The notes: generated by a model not told the origin, from the sequence alone. Positions 17,087-26,690 are shown, counted from the first letter of the stretch. The stretch: 64,000 nucleotides of DNA from Gilliamella sp. wkB308 (GCF_001690185.1 NZ_LZGN01000037.1:124001-188000); one strand, 5' to 3'. Numbers and translations are program-made.

Positions 17087-17228
17087 TTTCTTTGATTCCT
17101 GAATCATTCGGTTTATCACTTCCTTCATGTGGGGACATTATTTTGAAACAATATTAACATTTAGGTCAAATTATGCTTGATGCCATTGATAAGCGAATAA
17201 ACTAAGATGACCTAAAATTTTAGTTAAC

Positions 17229-17260
17229 AAAAAAGAGGCGGTTTTTCCTCAACTTTTTTA
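17229..17260 (-). terminator. Probable terminator of the EamA transporter gene
   Basis: On the minus strand a short TGAGG/CCTC hairpin is followed by TTTTTT, starting about 25 bp after the stop codon of the gene at 17286. The stem is short, so efficiency is uncertain. Confidence 0.5.
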
Positions 17261-17285
17261 ATTTGATAGATTGATATAAATCAAC

Positions 17286-18179
17286 CTATCTTTTCAACTT
17301 AACTTTTCGCTCGGATAATAACACACCACAGAGCGTAAATAATGTGCCAAACGCAGCAAGCCAAGTAAACGGTTCATCCAATATGATCACCGCACCAATA
17401 ATCGTTAACACAGGAACCAGATAGAGATAAATGCTAATTTTTACAGCCCCCACTAATTTCACCGCATAATTCCAAGATGCAAAACAAATTGCAGATGCCC
17501 CAACGCCTAAAAACAGGATATTAAATAGATTGGTTTTATTGCTAAATCGGTCTAAATTCAGTTTAAAATCGAATAAATAAAGTGCAGGAAGCATGAGCAA
17601 TAAACCATAAAAAAAGAATCGTCGGGTTAATAAAATGGTGTTATACCCTCGATTACTGCTTTTTTTAGTTAAGATCGAATAACATCCCCAAAACAAACAA
17701 GCAAGCATGGCAAGCAGATCACCAAACGGATTCATAGCAAGCACATATTTACCATTAAAGCAGATTAATCCAACGCCAATCGAGGCAAATAAACAACCGA
17801 CGTAAAAACGCTTAGGTGGTGTTTCAGCCTTGAGAAAAAACATAGCTAATAGCGCGGTAAATATAGGGGCTAACGTTGTGATAATTCCTACATTTGAAGC
17901 AGTAGTATAGGTTAATGCAATATTTTCACACAAAAAATAGCAGGTAATACCACATAATCCAGCACAAAGAAAAATGAATTCTTGTTTTAGTCCTTGCCAA
18001 ACAAATAAGCGAGGAGATAAAATCCAAAGCGTTATATAACCTAGTAAAAAACGAAAAAATAAAATTTCTATCGGTTTAAACTCAATTAATAATGTTTTGG
18101 TGGAAATAAACGTCGTTCCCCAAAAAAACACTGTCATTAATGCAATTAAATGCCCCTGTGTTCTTTTTGTTAATAACAT
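17286..18179 (-). CDS. DMT superfamily EamA-type transporter
   Basis: 297-residue inner-membrane protein with ten hydrophobic helices in two EamA repeats (first ending near residue 130, second starting near 142). Conserved blocks are FFWGTTFISTKTLL at the start, ALTYTTASNVGIITTLAPIF in repeat one and LACLFWGCYSILTKK at the second repeat. ATG at 18179 was chosen because GAGG precedes it at proper spacing; a GTG further upstream (18233) would add a 18-residue tail. Family members export amino acids or other metabolites; the substrate is not readable. Its 5' side is a long non-coding region before ssrA. Confidence 0.85.
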   Translation of the reverse strand: MLLTKRTQGHLIALMTVFFWGTTFISTKTLLIEFKPIEILFFRFLLGYITLWILSPRLFVWQGLKQEFIFLCAGLCGITCYFLCENIALTYTTASNVGIITTLAPIFTALLAMFFLKAETPPKRFYVGCLFASIGVGLICFNGKYVLAMNPFGDLLAMLACLFWGCYSILTKKSSNRGYNTILLTRRFFFYGLLLMLPALYLFDFKLNLDRFSNKTNLFNILFLGVGASAICFASWNYAVKLVGAVKISIYLYLVPVLTIIGAVIILDEPFTWLAAFGTLFTLCGVLLSERKVKLKR

Positions 18180-18416
18180 AAAGACCTCGAAACTTACAGC
18201 AATATAGCCCTCTATGAGTAAATTTTTACTCACCTTTTAAAGGCATTGATAAATATATTAAGAATAATACAAAAATTATGTCTAGTGCTTACTTGATTTT
18301 GCTAAAAATAATGCTATTTAATAATAGGCATTTATACTAACGCTATGCTCTTTTGTGTGCAAACAAATTAAAGTCGTTATAATGATAGGCAAATATAAAG
18401 AAGGAAAATGACAGAT

Positions 18417-18445
18417 AAAAAAAATCCACCCGAAATTCGAGTGGA
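18417..18445 (-). terminator. Orphan Rho-independent terminator
   Basis: On the minus strand a 9-bp stem with one T-G pair (TCCACTCGA / TCGGGTGGA) and a 3-nt loop is followed directly by eight T residues. No protein gene on this strand lies upstream before ssrA, so it may end a small RNA starting between about 18480 and 18600. Confidence 0.65.
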
Positions 18446-18591
18446 GGGCAAAAAATGAAAAAACGTAATCTGTTAATATAGACAAGCAAAAACCCAAAAA
18501 GTTCAATTTAATTTCAGATATTTTTGAGATTTTATTAAATTAATTTTTAATTACTTGATTTATTATTATTTATTTAATTAAATTTTTTTCA

Positions 18592-18615
18592 AAAAAGTAA
18601 AATTTTTTACTTTTT
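18592..18615. terminator. AT-only hairpin, possible bidirectional terminator
   Basis: AAAAAGTAAA at 18592-18601 and TTTACTTTTT at 18606-18615 pair over 10 bp with a 4-nt loop. Either strand yields a U-rich 3' arm. No gene reads into it on either side, so its purpose is unclear. Confidence 0.35.
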
Positions 18616-18769
18616 CAATATCCACTAATTAATCATGTCAGCTTTGTAACTCATCCGCTTTAACGCTATTAATAAAGTCACATTTACAAATGAAACTATT
18701 TAATGTTTCTAATAAGCGCAAAACTATCATAAAACAAACATTTGATTGCCAACCCCAAACCAAGCTAAC

Positions 18770-18798
18770 TTGTATTCATGCTTGATTTCACCTATAAT
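18770..18798 (+). promoter_or_regulatory. ssrA promoter
   Basis: TTGTAT at 18770-18775 and a perfect TATAAT at 18793-18798, spaced 17 bp, followed about 35 bp later by the mature tmRNA 5' end. The short leader would be removed by RNase P. Confidence 0.75.
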
Positions 18799-18832
18799 GC
18801 CCCGATATTGTACTAAGTTACTTATCACAATT

Positions 18833-19197
18833 GGGGCTGATTCTGGATTCGACGGGATTTGCGAAACCCAAGGTGCATGCCGAGGTGCGGTAGGCCTCGT
18901 AAATAAACCGCAAAAAAATAGTCGCAAACGACGAAAACTACGCACTAGCAGCTTAATAACCTGCATAGAGCCTTCTCTCCCTAGCCTCCGCTCGTAGGAC
19001 GGGGATCAAGAGGAGTCAAACCCAAACGAGATCGTGTGGAAGCCTTGCTTGGGGCGGAAGCATTAAACTTAATCAAGCTAGTCTATCGGTAGCGTGTTTG
19101 TCCGCAGCAGGTAGGCGAAATCTAAAGACAAACTACGCATGTAGTACCAAGGATGTAGAAATTTCGGACGCGGGTTCAACTCCCGCCAGCTCCACCA
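18833..19197 (+). ncRNA. ssrA: Transfer-messenger RNA (tmRNA)
   Basis: Rescues stalled ribosomes by acting as an alanyl-tRNA and then as a short message. The 5' end GGGGCTGATTCTGGATTCGA and the 3' end with the T-loop GGGTTCAACTCCCGCC and CCA form the tRNA-like domain. The encoded tag is ANDENYALAA, read from the resume codon GCA, followed by TAA TAA; with the charged alanine this gives the same AANDENYALAA tag as E. coli. Pseudoknot-type G/C-rich arms are present downstream. The length of 365 nt is normal. ssrA 3' ends are frequent integration sites and the region to its right is an accessory island here. Confidence 0.97.
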
Positions 19198-19230
19198 AAT
19201 TATCTTCATTGAAGTTTAGTGAAAATCATT

Positions 19231-19261
19231 AAAGCTTGAAAATACAGTATTTTCAAGCTTT
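19231..19261 (+). terminator. ssrA terminator
   Basis: Perfect 14-bp stem (AAAGCTTGAAAATA / TATTTTCAAGCTTT) with a 3-nt loop, 33 bp after the tmRNA CCA end and followed by a modest T-rich tail. Confidence 0.75.
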
Positions 19262-19339
19262 ATTATATCTGTAATATTCATTGTGATTCAGTGACAATCA
19301 AGTGTTTTAATTATATGAAAATGTATAACTAAATTACAT

Positions 19340-19519
19340 TTAACTAAATGAGTTTAACGATGGCACGTATAACCCCTTTTTAGTATCGGTTTCGGTTGGA
19401 TGTGCTTTATACCAATCACTGGTCATAACTTTTTGTTCCCACTCTTCTTTTTAACCTTTTAAAAATAGACAAACGATTAAACTGCAAATTATTGATATTT
19501 TTTTATATACTAAATTCAT
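19340..19519 (-). pseudogene. Small lipoprotein gene interrupted by a stop codon
   Basis: From an ATG at 19519 with GAGTGG nearby, a typical hydrophobic leader (MNLVYKKISIICSLIVCLFL) ends in KG followed by TAA exactly where a lipobox cysteine would be expected. The same frame then continues as KEEWEQKVMTSDWYKAHPTE and ends KKGLYVPSLNSFS and a stop. With the TAA read as Cys this would be a 59-residue lipoprotein. The DWYKAHPTE segment recalls EexN-type entry-exclusion lipoproteins of conjugative elements, but the match is weak. It is the gene closest to ssrA in the island. Confidence 0.5.
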
Positions 19520-19866
19520 GGTAGCCACTCGTTTTGATAACAAATAACTATTAATATAAAGGAAATTAATGGTGATTTCTAATTTATATAGACCAATTGA
19601 CATCCATTCATTGGCGTGGACGATCAAAAATAAATAGGAATAAACTAAATTTTTATATTTTAACTATATGGATTTTAGATTTTAGCTGATGTTATTTTAA
19701 TGGGAGAGATATTTTTATTTCCCATAAATGAATAAAGAAATACGAATATTATATACAACACCAAACACAATAGTACGATGTTTTCTCTATTTCTTATTGA
19801 CAAATGATAACTATCAAATGAGATTTGAGATGGTACAGATTATAATATAATTTATATATTGGTTTT
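19520..19866. other. Non-coding DNA between the lipoprotein remnant and the restriction gene
   Basis: About 350 bp, AT-rich. I see no reading frame with a ribosome site, no repeat of the ssrA 3' end and no clear terminator for the restriction gene that ends at 19867. Confidence 0.4.
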
Positions 19867-21546
19867 TTATAGATTGAGCCAGTTCAATGCTTTTTGAGTG
19901 ATTTTTTCATACCATTCTTTTTCGTTATTTGTTGAGTTTGCTAATTTTATTGAATGTTCAAAAAATCGTTGAACATGCTTTGGTTCGGGAATATAACTTG
20001 CTTTGTGAGAGTCTTCAACCATTTTTAAAAACACTTTCAATGGGAGTGGCACAATTGTAGAAGTTCCTCCATAGTAGCTGATATTCATTTTGTGCAAAGC
20101 GTAAAAGTGAGCAATACAAGCCTCGTTAATCTTTGGTGCAATAAATAAAGAGTATGCTGGTTTTTGGGTTTCTTTTTTTATTTTAGCTAGATGTCTTGTT
20201 ACTGGTTCGCCTTCTGTTTCATATTGTCGTTGTCCACTTTGCATTGTAACTTCTACAGTTAGTCGAAAGGATCCATAGTCGCAAACAATATCCGCCATGT
20301 TTCCTTGTGCGGTAGACATTGGATTACCAAAGTCATCAAATTTCAGATTGGCTTTAATATTACCACCATCTAACATTGTCATTGCTCTCCAAGTATTCCA
20401 TTCTAACATTAAAGGAGAATCGTAAAGCGAATTATCAAGTATTTGATCAAATGTAGAATTGATATCGTCAAACAAACGATAGTCTTTAATGGCTGTAACT
20501 TGGTCTGTTATAATTTGTTCTTTACGTTTTTCTAATTCGTCTGCAAAAATATCTTTGAGTTCTTGTAACGTTGCTGTTTTAGATATGGTAATATCTGAAA
20601 ATTCAGAACTGATTTTTTGTTCAAGTAATTCTTTATTGTCTGTTAAAAGCCTTGGGCTTTCTATGCTTCCAAGATAATTAACATATTGTTCTTCATTGTC
20701 AATATATTGTGGTTCTCGATCAGTATGTTTCAAAAAATAATCTACATCCAAAATTTTTTCGGGTACGATTGAAATAGACTTACCAATATACGAAATGTTT
20801 ACTAGTCCTGATGCTCGTAAATAACGGAAACAAGCGTCTGTATAATCACGCATATTACTTGCTTTGGTGTCTAGAAATTTTGCAATCGAAGCATCATTTG
20901 TTTCTCTTGTTTTTGTATTTCCTCTAATAATGTCGTCTGCATAAATTTCTCTCAATTCTCTTTCGAAATATTTAGTACGGAATTTTTTATAATTTCCCTG
21001 ATTTTGAGCTTTACTAGTTCTGAAATCGTTGATTTTAAAAACAATGTTATCGAATTCACGATAATCCACTAATTGCAAGCCAAAAATCATTAATTCGTCA
21101 AATTTTAGAGCTCCAAAATGTCGGATTAAACGAAATAATTCAAGATAAGGTTTTACCCAAAAACAAGCTGAATTTTTAGATGGCTTATGATAGGGTGAAG
21201 GAACTTGAAATTTTAAAAGCTGTCGCAAAAATATCTCATCTTTTCGCTTTGTGTTTATTAATTCTAAACCTGCTGGCGTCAAACTGATAACTGGCGAAAG
21301 GGCAACAAACCCAAGTGCTTTGGGGGCTCGATTTATTCTGTCCCTTGCGCTAAACGCAGGATCATTTGCTCCTTTTCCGTTGAAAAAATTTTCCTCTTTC
21401 AACAATTCCATAAACTTCAGTTGTGTTTCTGTATTCCATTTTTGACCAGAAAAATGAGTGTCCAATAATTCTATTTCAGGAATCATTTTGCTTGGTGTTC
21501 TTGGAGAAGTTGTTACGAAAATTACTTTACTGTCTATTCTTGCCAT
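19867..21546 (-). CDS. AlwI-family type II restriction endonuclease
   Basis: 559-residue endonuclease. The N-terminus (VIFVTTSPRTPSKMIPEIEL, residues 9-28) and FSARDRINRAPKALGFV (about 65-81) are signatures of the AlwI family, which includes type IIS enzymes and nickases recognising GGATC (AlwI) or GAGTC (PleI/MlyI/BspD6I). The catalytic region near the C-terminus reads MADIVCDYG then VEVTMQSGQRQYE; D419 and E432 fit a PD-(D/E)XK-type centre with T434 in the lysine position. The gene lies 63 bp after the cognate methyltransferase on the same strand and looks intact. Recognition sequence is inferred only from the family. Confidence 0.85.
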   Translation of the reverse strand: MARIDSKVIFVTTSPRTPSKMIPEIELLDTHFSGQKWNTETQLKFMELLKEENFFNGKGANDPAFSARDRINRAPKALGFVALSPVISLTPAGLELINTKRKDEIFLRQLLKFQVPSPYHKPSKNSACFWVKPYLELFRLIRHFGALKFDELMIFGLQLVDYREFDNIVFKINDFRTSKAQNQGNYKKFRTKYFERELREIYADDIIRGNTKTRETNDASIAKFLDTKASNMRDYTDACFRYLRASGLVNISYIGKSISIVPEKILDVDYFLKHTDREPQYIDNEEQYVNYLGSIESPRLLTDNKELLEQKISSEFSDITISKTATLQELKDIFADELEKRKEQIITDQVTAIKDYRLFDDINSTFDQILDNSLYDSPLMLEWNTWRAMTMLDGGNIKANLKFDDFGNPMSTAQGNMADIVCDYGSFRLTVEVTMQSGQRQYETEGEPVTRHLAKIKKETQKPAYSLFIAPKINEACIAHFYALHKMNISYYGGTSTIVPLPLKVFLKMVEDSHKASYIPEPKHVQRFFEHSIKLANSTNNEKEWYEKITQKALNWLNL

Positions 21547-21609
21547 GATGTTTTAAAATACCAATACATTATTAAGTTCTAATTTTTCTAACTGTTTTTT
21601 TACTACATT

Positions 21610-22461
21610 TCAGTAATTACAAATTACAATATGATTAGCTTCCGACTTAAATCGGTTTCTGATATTGACAGCATACGTTTTTCCATATTCATCTACAATC
21701 ATATTTCTATAAAGTTTTTCGGTTAGAGGAGTTCTACCAATAACCATTAATGCTTTGCATTTTAGTCGTTTGTATGCGTCAGCTAATTCGGTGTGATTTT
21801 TTTCATTAAAGCCGTCTTTATGTTCAGCATTTCCATAATCAGAAAAAGTACAATCATAAGGTGGGTCTAAAAACATAAAATCATCTTCATTTGCCATTTC
21901 AAAAATATTTTTGTAATCACAGTTGTAAATTTCCGCATTGGAGAGTAATTGGCTGTGAGCCTTTGTAACCAATGATGTGTTTAAATTAGTATATCGTCCG
22001 TAAGGGACGTTGAACTCACCTTTTGAGTTATAGCGTATCATTCCTGAATATGCAGTTTTGTTGATGAAAAAATAAAGCAAAGCATCTGAATATTTTTTGT
22101 TCGCTAAATCATTGAACATATCTCTGATTTGGTAGTAAAGAACTTCGTTATCGTCATTTACTCTTTTCGTGGGAGTTATTGCTTTTAACTCTTCAAATTT
22201 TTTTCGATTTAGACGATACATTTTTTCAATTTCAGAAAGCTCCTTTTGTAGAGTTTCAAAGTCAAATTTTACGCTCTTATAGAACATCATTAGTTTTGAA
22301 TTGATGTCGTTTATAATTGCCTTTTTAGGTTCTAAATAAAAAAACATTGCACCACCACCCAAAAAAGGCTCAATATAACGACCTCTGAAAAATGGTATAT
22401 GTTTTTCTAAATGTGGAATTTCTTTTGATTTTCCACCTCTATATTTCAATAATGGTTTCAT
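21610..22461 (-). CDS. D12-class N6-adenine DNA methyltransferase (Dam-like)
   Basis: 283-residue SAM-dependent methyltransferase. Motif X KYRGGK (6-11), motif I EPFLGGGA (31-38), and the catalytic motif IV DPPY (199-202) occur in the alpha-group order, followed by a target-recognition region. It should methylate adenine to protect host DNA from the adjacent AlwI-family nuclease. A single modification enzyme is present where asymmetric type IIS sites often need two, so either it recognises a symmetric subsite such as GATC or the host supplies the second activity (inference). The gene is intact, with ATG at 22461. Confidence 0.88.
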   Translation of the reverse strand: MKPLLKYRGGKSKEIPHLEKHIPFFRGRYIEPFLGGGAMFFYLEPKKAIINDINSKLMMFYKSVKFDFETLQKELSEIEKMYRLNRKKFEELKAITPTKRVNDDNEVLYYQIRDMFNDLANKKYSDALLYFFINKTAYSGMIRYNSKGEFNVPYGRYTNLNTSLVTKAHSQLLSNAEIYNCDYKNIFEMANEDDFMFLDPPYDCTFSDYGNAEHKDGFNEKNHTELADAYKRLKCKALMVIGRTPLTEKLYRNMIVDEYGKTYAVNIRNRFKSEANHIVICNY

Positions 22462-22728
22462 TGCTACTATTTTAGGATATGGGGTCGATTCATTATACTA
22501 TCTAAAGAAAATAAAAAATACAAACTAAGCTTATTATCTTAGATTATAATAATACAACATTTTTGCATATTAATGTTTTTATGATGATTAGAAGACTTAT
22601 TTAAAATAAGGCCAGTAAGATTACTTTTCAAAAAGTATTTTAGATTTTATTTAAAAAATAATAAAAGAATAAATAACGAGATTTATTTATTCTGAATCAC
22701 AAATAATCTACACATAACAATGGTTTGT
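22462..22728. other. AT-rich spacer between the restriction-modification genes and the effector remnant
   Basis: 267 bp lacking any plausible gene. It contains the promoter region expected for the methyltransferase gene, but no box is clear enough to assign. Confidence 0.35.
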
Positions 22729-24880
22729 TTATACTAATTCAACTTCCGCTTCCAGCTCTTGTTTTATGATGTTAAGGCGTTTTTTTATGATTAACTCCCA
22801 AAAACTGTTACTTCGTCCATCAAGCAGATAATAAAAAATACCATCGTCATAATTGATTAAGTTCTCCCATAATGCTATTTGTATTGGGTTCGTCACGCCA
22901 CCTATACATGTAAAATCAATGATTGCTAAAAAATCTGAAAGATAACCTACATGGTTGTTAGAGCAATTTGTATCACACTCTATTAACCAAAATTTGCAAC
23001 TATTAAATCGGATCATTTTGTCCGGAGTATGTTTTGACAAGATTGGATATCCCAATAACCATAGCAAATAATACAAATAGTCCTGCGAAAAGTGATTAAT
23101 CGAACTGATTATAGCGTTATATCTGTTTTTTTCTAAATTGGTAAATTGAGTTTCAGCACCCGGTTTTAATAGCTTTTCATATTTTTCCAAATGTTTGCTG
23201 GTTCTCATTAAAGCATCGAGTTCGGCACGACCACTTACTATACTGTTATGTTTAAAAGCTTTGACATCGAAATATTCAGCTTGTTTAAATAAACCATCCT
23301 TTTTATTAATTTTTTCAGATGGTTAAGTTTTTCTTCAGCTGTCATCGGAACTTCAAAATATCCCTTTGATAGTAAGTATTTTGTTTTTGGCCAAACACTA
23401 GTTTGCCTGTTAATTCCTATCCTGGATTCTGATATATAGTCATACTCTAGCTCTTCTTGTGCTTTTGATAATTCTATTGCTTTGATTTGATTGCGATATT
23501 CATTTATCAATGATAACGTTTTACGTTTATGCAGTGTTTTTTCTCTAAAATAATCTGCATTTACTCCCGCAGCCAAAGTCGCATTGTAATAGTAATTATA
23601 ATCTTGGCTTATTATTATTTTATTTGAATTTGGGGTATTTTGGGGTTGATTGACATTTTCATCTTCATGACTTGGTCTATCCACACGTTTAGACCCCAAG
23701 ATTTTATTGAAATGTTCATCAATTTTTTGGTTATAAATCTCTTCGGATTTGATCACCAGTTGCGCTATGGGCTCAATCCTTAATTGTCGTTGTAAGCTCA
23801 GTTCTTCCGCTATACCAAACGGATCTTCCTGAACCACAACAGGGACTTTGTATTCACGCGTTTGTTCTAATTTCTCAATTTGCGCATCTAATACAAAGCT
23901 TGTCGCTAAAAACTCTTTATTATTTGCGTTTGACCTGTCTCGTAATGAGTTAAATTTGTGGGCTGTGATGAAGTTTTCGAACTTAACAAACGTTTTTTAC
24001 CGTCATGTGTGATGATAAATCGTGGATCAGCAGCCAGCTCTAATAATGAATTATCGGATTTGAGTTTTTTAAACTCAAAACTTCGCTTGCCCCAGTCAGT
24101 TAATTTGCTTGGATCTTTGTATGCTTCTTGATTCAGGTTAATTTTAGTAAAACGTTTAATCGCTTCTTCTAAACGAATATTTTTCTCAAAATGTTCTTTT
24201 GTCGAAGAATCACCGGTTGTCGAAGAAGATCTTTTTCTAGAAGGTACTTCAATTGTGATCGAGGATTCATTCATTAATTTTAGATATTTTTCTATTGTAC
24301 TGTTTTTACCTTGAGACCAGGCTCGACGAGTGTAAGCAATGTAGGCTTTGCCTTCATATATTGAGGTGTCAATATTGATAAAAGAACCGGGTATATGGTG
24401 ATTGCCGTCTTTGGTACAACTTTCTGGGATCTTTTTAATGTTTCACTCTTTTAAGTCAGTAATGGTTTTATGGCGAAATACGCCTGAAGGCGTCACTTCA
24501 TATCCTAAAAACTCCCACCCTTTCGTTTTATGTTTGACTAAGATATAAACGTAACCCACGCATAAGGTTCGATAGACATATTTATGGGTGACTAAACCAA
24601 TGGGTGGCTCTCGATTGTCTTCCAATAATTTAATGGTTTCCCCCATTTTTTGTGCTAAGTTAAAATTTTTACTAATCGGCGCTTTTCTGACCAGAAAAAT
24701 GGGGAATCCTTGACGTTCGCAAACGCCACAACCACCATTTGCTAAAGCTGAACGAGAATCTTTGCCATCATTGTTTGCTTCAGCATAAATAATGCGATCT
24801 TCGAGTTCAGCGGCTTGCTCTTCTTTTTGTTTTTGAAGTTGTTCTTCTTTTGTGGTTTTGGTGGTTGTATGCTTTTCCAT
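22729..24880 (-). pseudogene. Broken VasX / BTH_I2691-type T6SS effector
   Basis: Four reading-frame pieces rejoin into one protein of about 717 residues. Piece 1 (24880-24446) has GCGVCERQGFPIFLVR and YRTLCVGYVYILV, typical of the VasX N-terminal domain. An in-frame TGA at 24443-24445 follows, after which the same frame continues with SCTKDGNHHIPGSFINID and YIAYTRRAW. A 1-nt loss in a T6 run (23993-23998 on the plus strand) then shifts frame into TFVKFENFITAHKFNSLRD and VVVQEDPFGIAEEL. A second 1-nt loss in a T6 run (23310-23315) shifts into KINKKDGLFKQAEYFDVKAF and the piece ending at 22729. The family N-terminal region is nearly complete, but a hydrophobic pore-forming C-terminus is absent. 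VasX-type proteins are delivered by T6SS to permeabilise target membranes. Confidence 0.78.
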
Positions 24881-25328
24881 TTAATTCATTCCAATTTTTT
24901 ATTAATATTCCTTTTAACTCAACTTGTGTGAGTTATTTCCATGTGATAAATATAAAAATATTTATTTTGCGATATTTTGAATAAGATATTGTTAAAATTG
25001 AAGCGATAAGTGTGAAGTTTACAATGTGGCAGGTTTTTACCTATTAATATATCTGACCTTAAGGTAAGATATTATGATTTATTTTGTATTCACAAATTAA
25101 GCTTAATTGATTTAATATTAGTTAAAAAATCAATAATCTAAAAATTTTTCTAGTTTTTCAGTTACTGCTTTCAAATTTATACAATTTTATATTTTAAATA
25201 TTCTTTAAAAATTGTTAACAATATCTAAACGTAAAATTACCCTTTTTTTGAACATTTTGCAATAGTTAATTTTAAAGAGTAACACTATGAAAATTCATTA
25301 AATTTAAATGCAGTAACCTAGTTAAGTC
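24881..25328. other. Non-coding DNA between the effector remnant and mnmE
   Basis: 448 bp, very AT-rich, no credible gene, no inverted or direct repeat resembling the ssrA end. It forms the right border of the accessory island. Confidence 0.4.
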
Positions 25329-26690
25329 TTATTTTCCAATACAAAACGAACTGAAGATACGACCTAATAAATCGTCGGAGGTAAATTCACCAGTGATTTC
25401 GCTTAGCGCTTCTTGGGCAAGTCTGAGTTCTTCGGCAAGAAGTTCACCAGCATGGAAAGCCGTCAGTTGGTACTTACCATTGTTGAGGTGTTCTGACGCT
25501 TTTTTGAGTGCTTGCAGGTGTCGTCGACGCGCTAAAAATCCGCCTTCAGTACTACTGGTAAAGCCCATAGCTTGTTTTAAGTGATCACGAAGTAGCGTTA
25601 CCCCTTCCCCTGTTCGTGCGGAAAGTTGGATAAGTGAGTAACCATTGACTTCACTATAACCTAATGCTTCACCCGTTAAATCTGCTTTGTTGCGTATGAC
25701 TGTAACAGGCATATTTTTGGGTAGCCGTTCTATAAATTCTGGCCATAACTTTTCGGGATTGGTTTCGGTTGTAGTGGTGCTATCGACCATAAATAGTACC
25801 CTATCTGCTTGTTCAATTTCTTGCCAAGCTCGTTCAATACCAATGCGTTCAACTTCGTCACTGGCATCACGTAAACCCGCAGTATCAATAATATGTAGGG
25901 GCATACCATCGATATGAATATGTTCACGTAATACGTCACGCGTTGTGCCTGCAATATCGGTAACAATCGCCGCATCACGACCAGCCAACGCATTAAGTAG
26001 GCTTGATTTACCGGCATTTGGACGACCAGCTATCACCACTTTCATCCCTTCTCGTAATAGTGAGCCTTGTTTCGCTTCTTGGCGAACTTCGTTTAAGCGA
26101 GTAATTACTTCATTAAGTTGTGCTTCTATTTTGCCATCAGATAAAAAGTCGATCTCTTCTTCAGGAAAGTCTATTGCTGCTTCGGTAAAAATGCGTAAAT
26201 GAATTAATGATTCAACCAATTCATTAATTTTTTTCGAAAACACACCTTGCAAGGATGAAATCGCTGATTTTGCAGCTTGCTCAGAACTTGCATCAATTAA
26301 ATCGGCTATGGCTTCGGCTTGGGCTAAATCTAATTTATCATTCAAAAAAGCACGCTCTGAAAATTCACCCGGTTTTGCAATACGGACGTTAGCAATCTCT
26401 AATACCCGTTTTAAAAGCAAATCTAAAATGACAGGCCCACCATGCCCTTGTAACTCTAGTACATCTTCGCCCGTAAATGAGTGAGGATTAGGAAAAAATA
26501 GCGCTATTCCTTCGTCTAAGGTTGTGCCGTCAGAAGCTAAAAATGGAAGATACTCCGCATAGCGAGGTTTTGGTATTTTGCCGAGTATCGCTTGCGCAAC
26601 GGTTTGCGCCTGTGGCCCCGAAATTCGCAAAATGCCCACACCACCTCGACCGGGTGGCGTTGCTTGTGCAACAATGGTATCTGTTTTCAT
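25329..26690 (-). CDS. mnmE: tRNA modification GTPase MnmE
   Basis: 453 residues from the ATG at 26690 (E. coli 454), beginning [20 protein letters not shown], the family N-terminus; a longer upstream reading adds an unrelated tail. With MnmG it installs the (carboxymethyl)aminomethyl group on wobble U34 of several tRNAs. Domains: N-terminal formyl-THF-binding fold, helical region, and an inserted Ras-like GTPase with G1 [10 protein letters not shown]2 [10 protein letters not shown]3 DTAGL and G4 NKAD. The C-terminal CIGK carries the conserved cysteine. In E. coli it follows yidC; here its neighbours are the island and a DUF218 gene. Confidence 0.96.
   Translation of the reverse strand: MKTDTIVAQATPPGRGGVGILRISGPQAQTVAQAILGKIPKPRYAEYLPFLASDGTTLDEGIALFFPNPHSFTGEDVLELQGHGGPVILDLLLKRVLEIANVRIAKPGEFSERAFLNDKLDLAQAEAIADLIDASSEQAAKSAISSLQGVFSKKINELVESLIHLRIFTEAAIDFPEEEIDFLSDGKIEAQLNEVITRLNEVRQEAKQGSLLREGMKVVIAGRPNAGKSSLLNALAGRDAAIVTDIAGTTRDVLREHIHIDGMPLHIIDTAGLRDASDEVERIGIERAWQEIEQADRVLFMVDSTTTTETNPEKLWPEFIERLPKNMPVTVIRNKADLTGEALGYSEVNGYSLIQLSARTGEGVTLLRDHLKQAMGFTSSTEGGFLARRRHLQALKKASEHLNNGKYQLTAFHAGELLAEELRLAQEALSEITGEFTSDDLLGRIFSSFCIGK

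Larger units (their letters stand above)
18180..18832. other. Non-coding region between the EamA gene and ssrA
   Basis: About 650 bp, very AT-rich. It holds two terminator-like hairpins without an obvious gene (18417-18445 and 18592-18615) and the ssrA promoter at its right end. No credible protein gene is visible; reading frames on both strands here have poor composition and no ribosome sites. Confidence 0.5.

Noticed and set aside
18318-18506. 62-codon minus-strand frame in the gap before ssrA
   Set aside because: It crosses a strong terminator with T8, lacks a ribosome site and has no recognisable composition.
18727-18997. Protein reading frames on both strands over the tmRNA gene
   Set aside because: They fall inside or against ssrA, whose ends, tag and stem structure explain the sequence.
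19198-25328. Integrase or duplicated ssrA 3' end marking an integrated element
   Set aside because: I read the interval on both strands and found neither a recombinase signature nor a copy of the CCA-proximal ssrA sequence.
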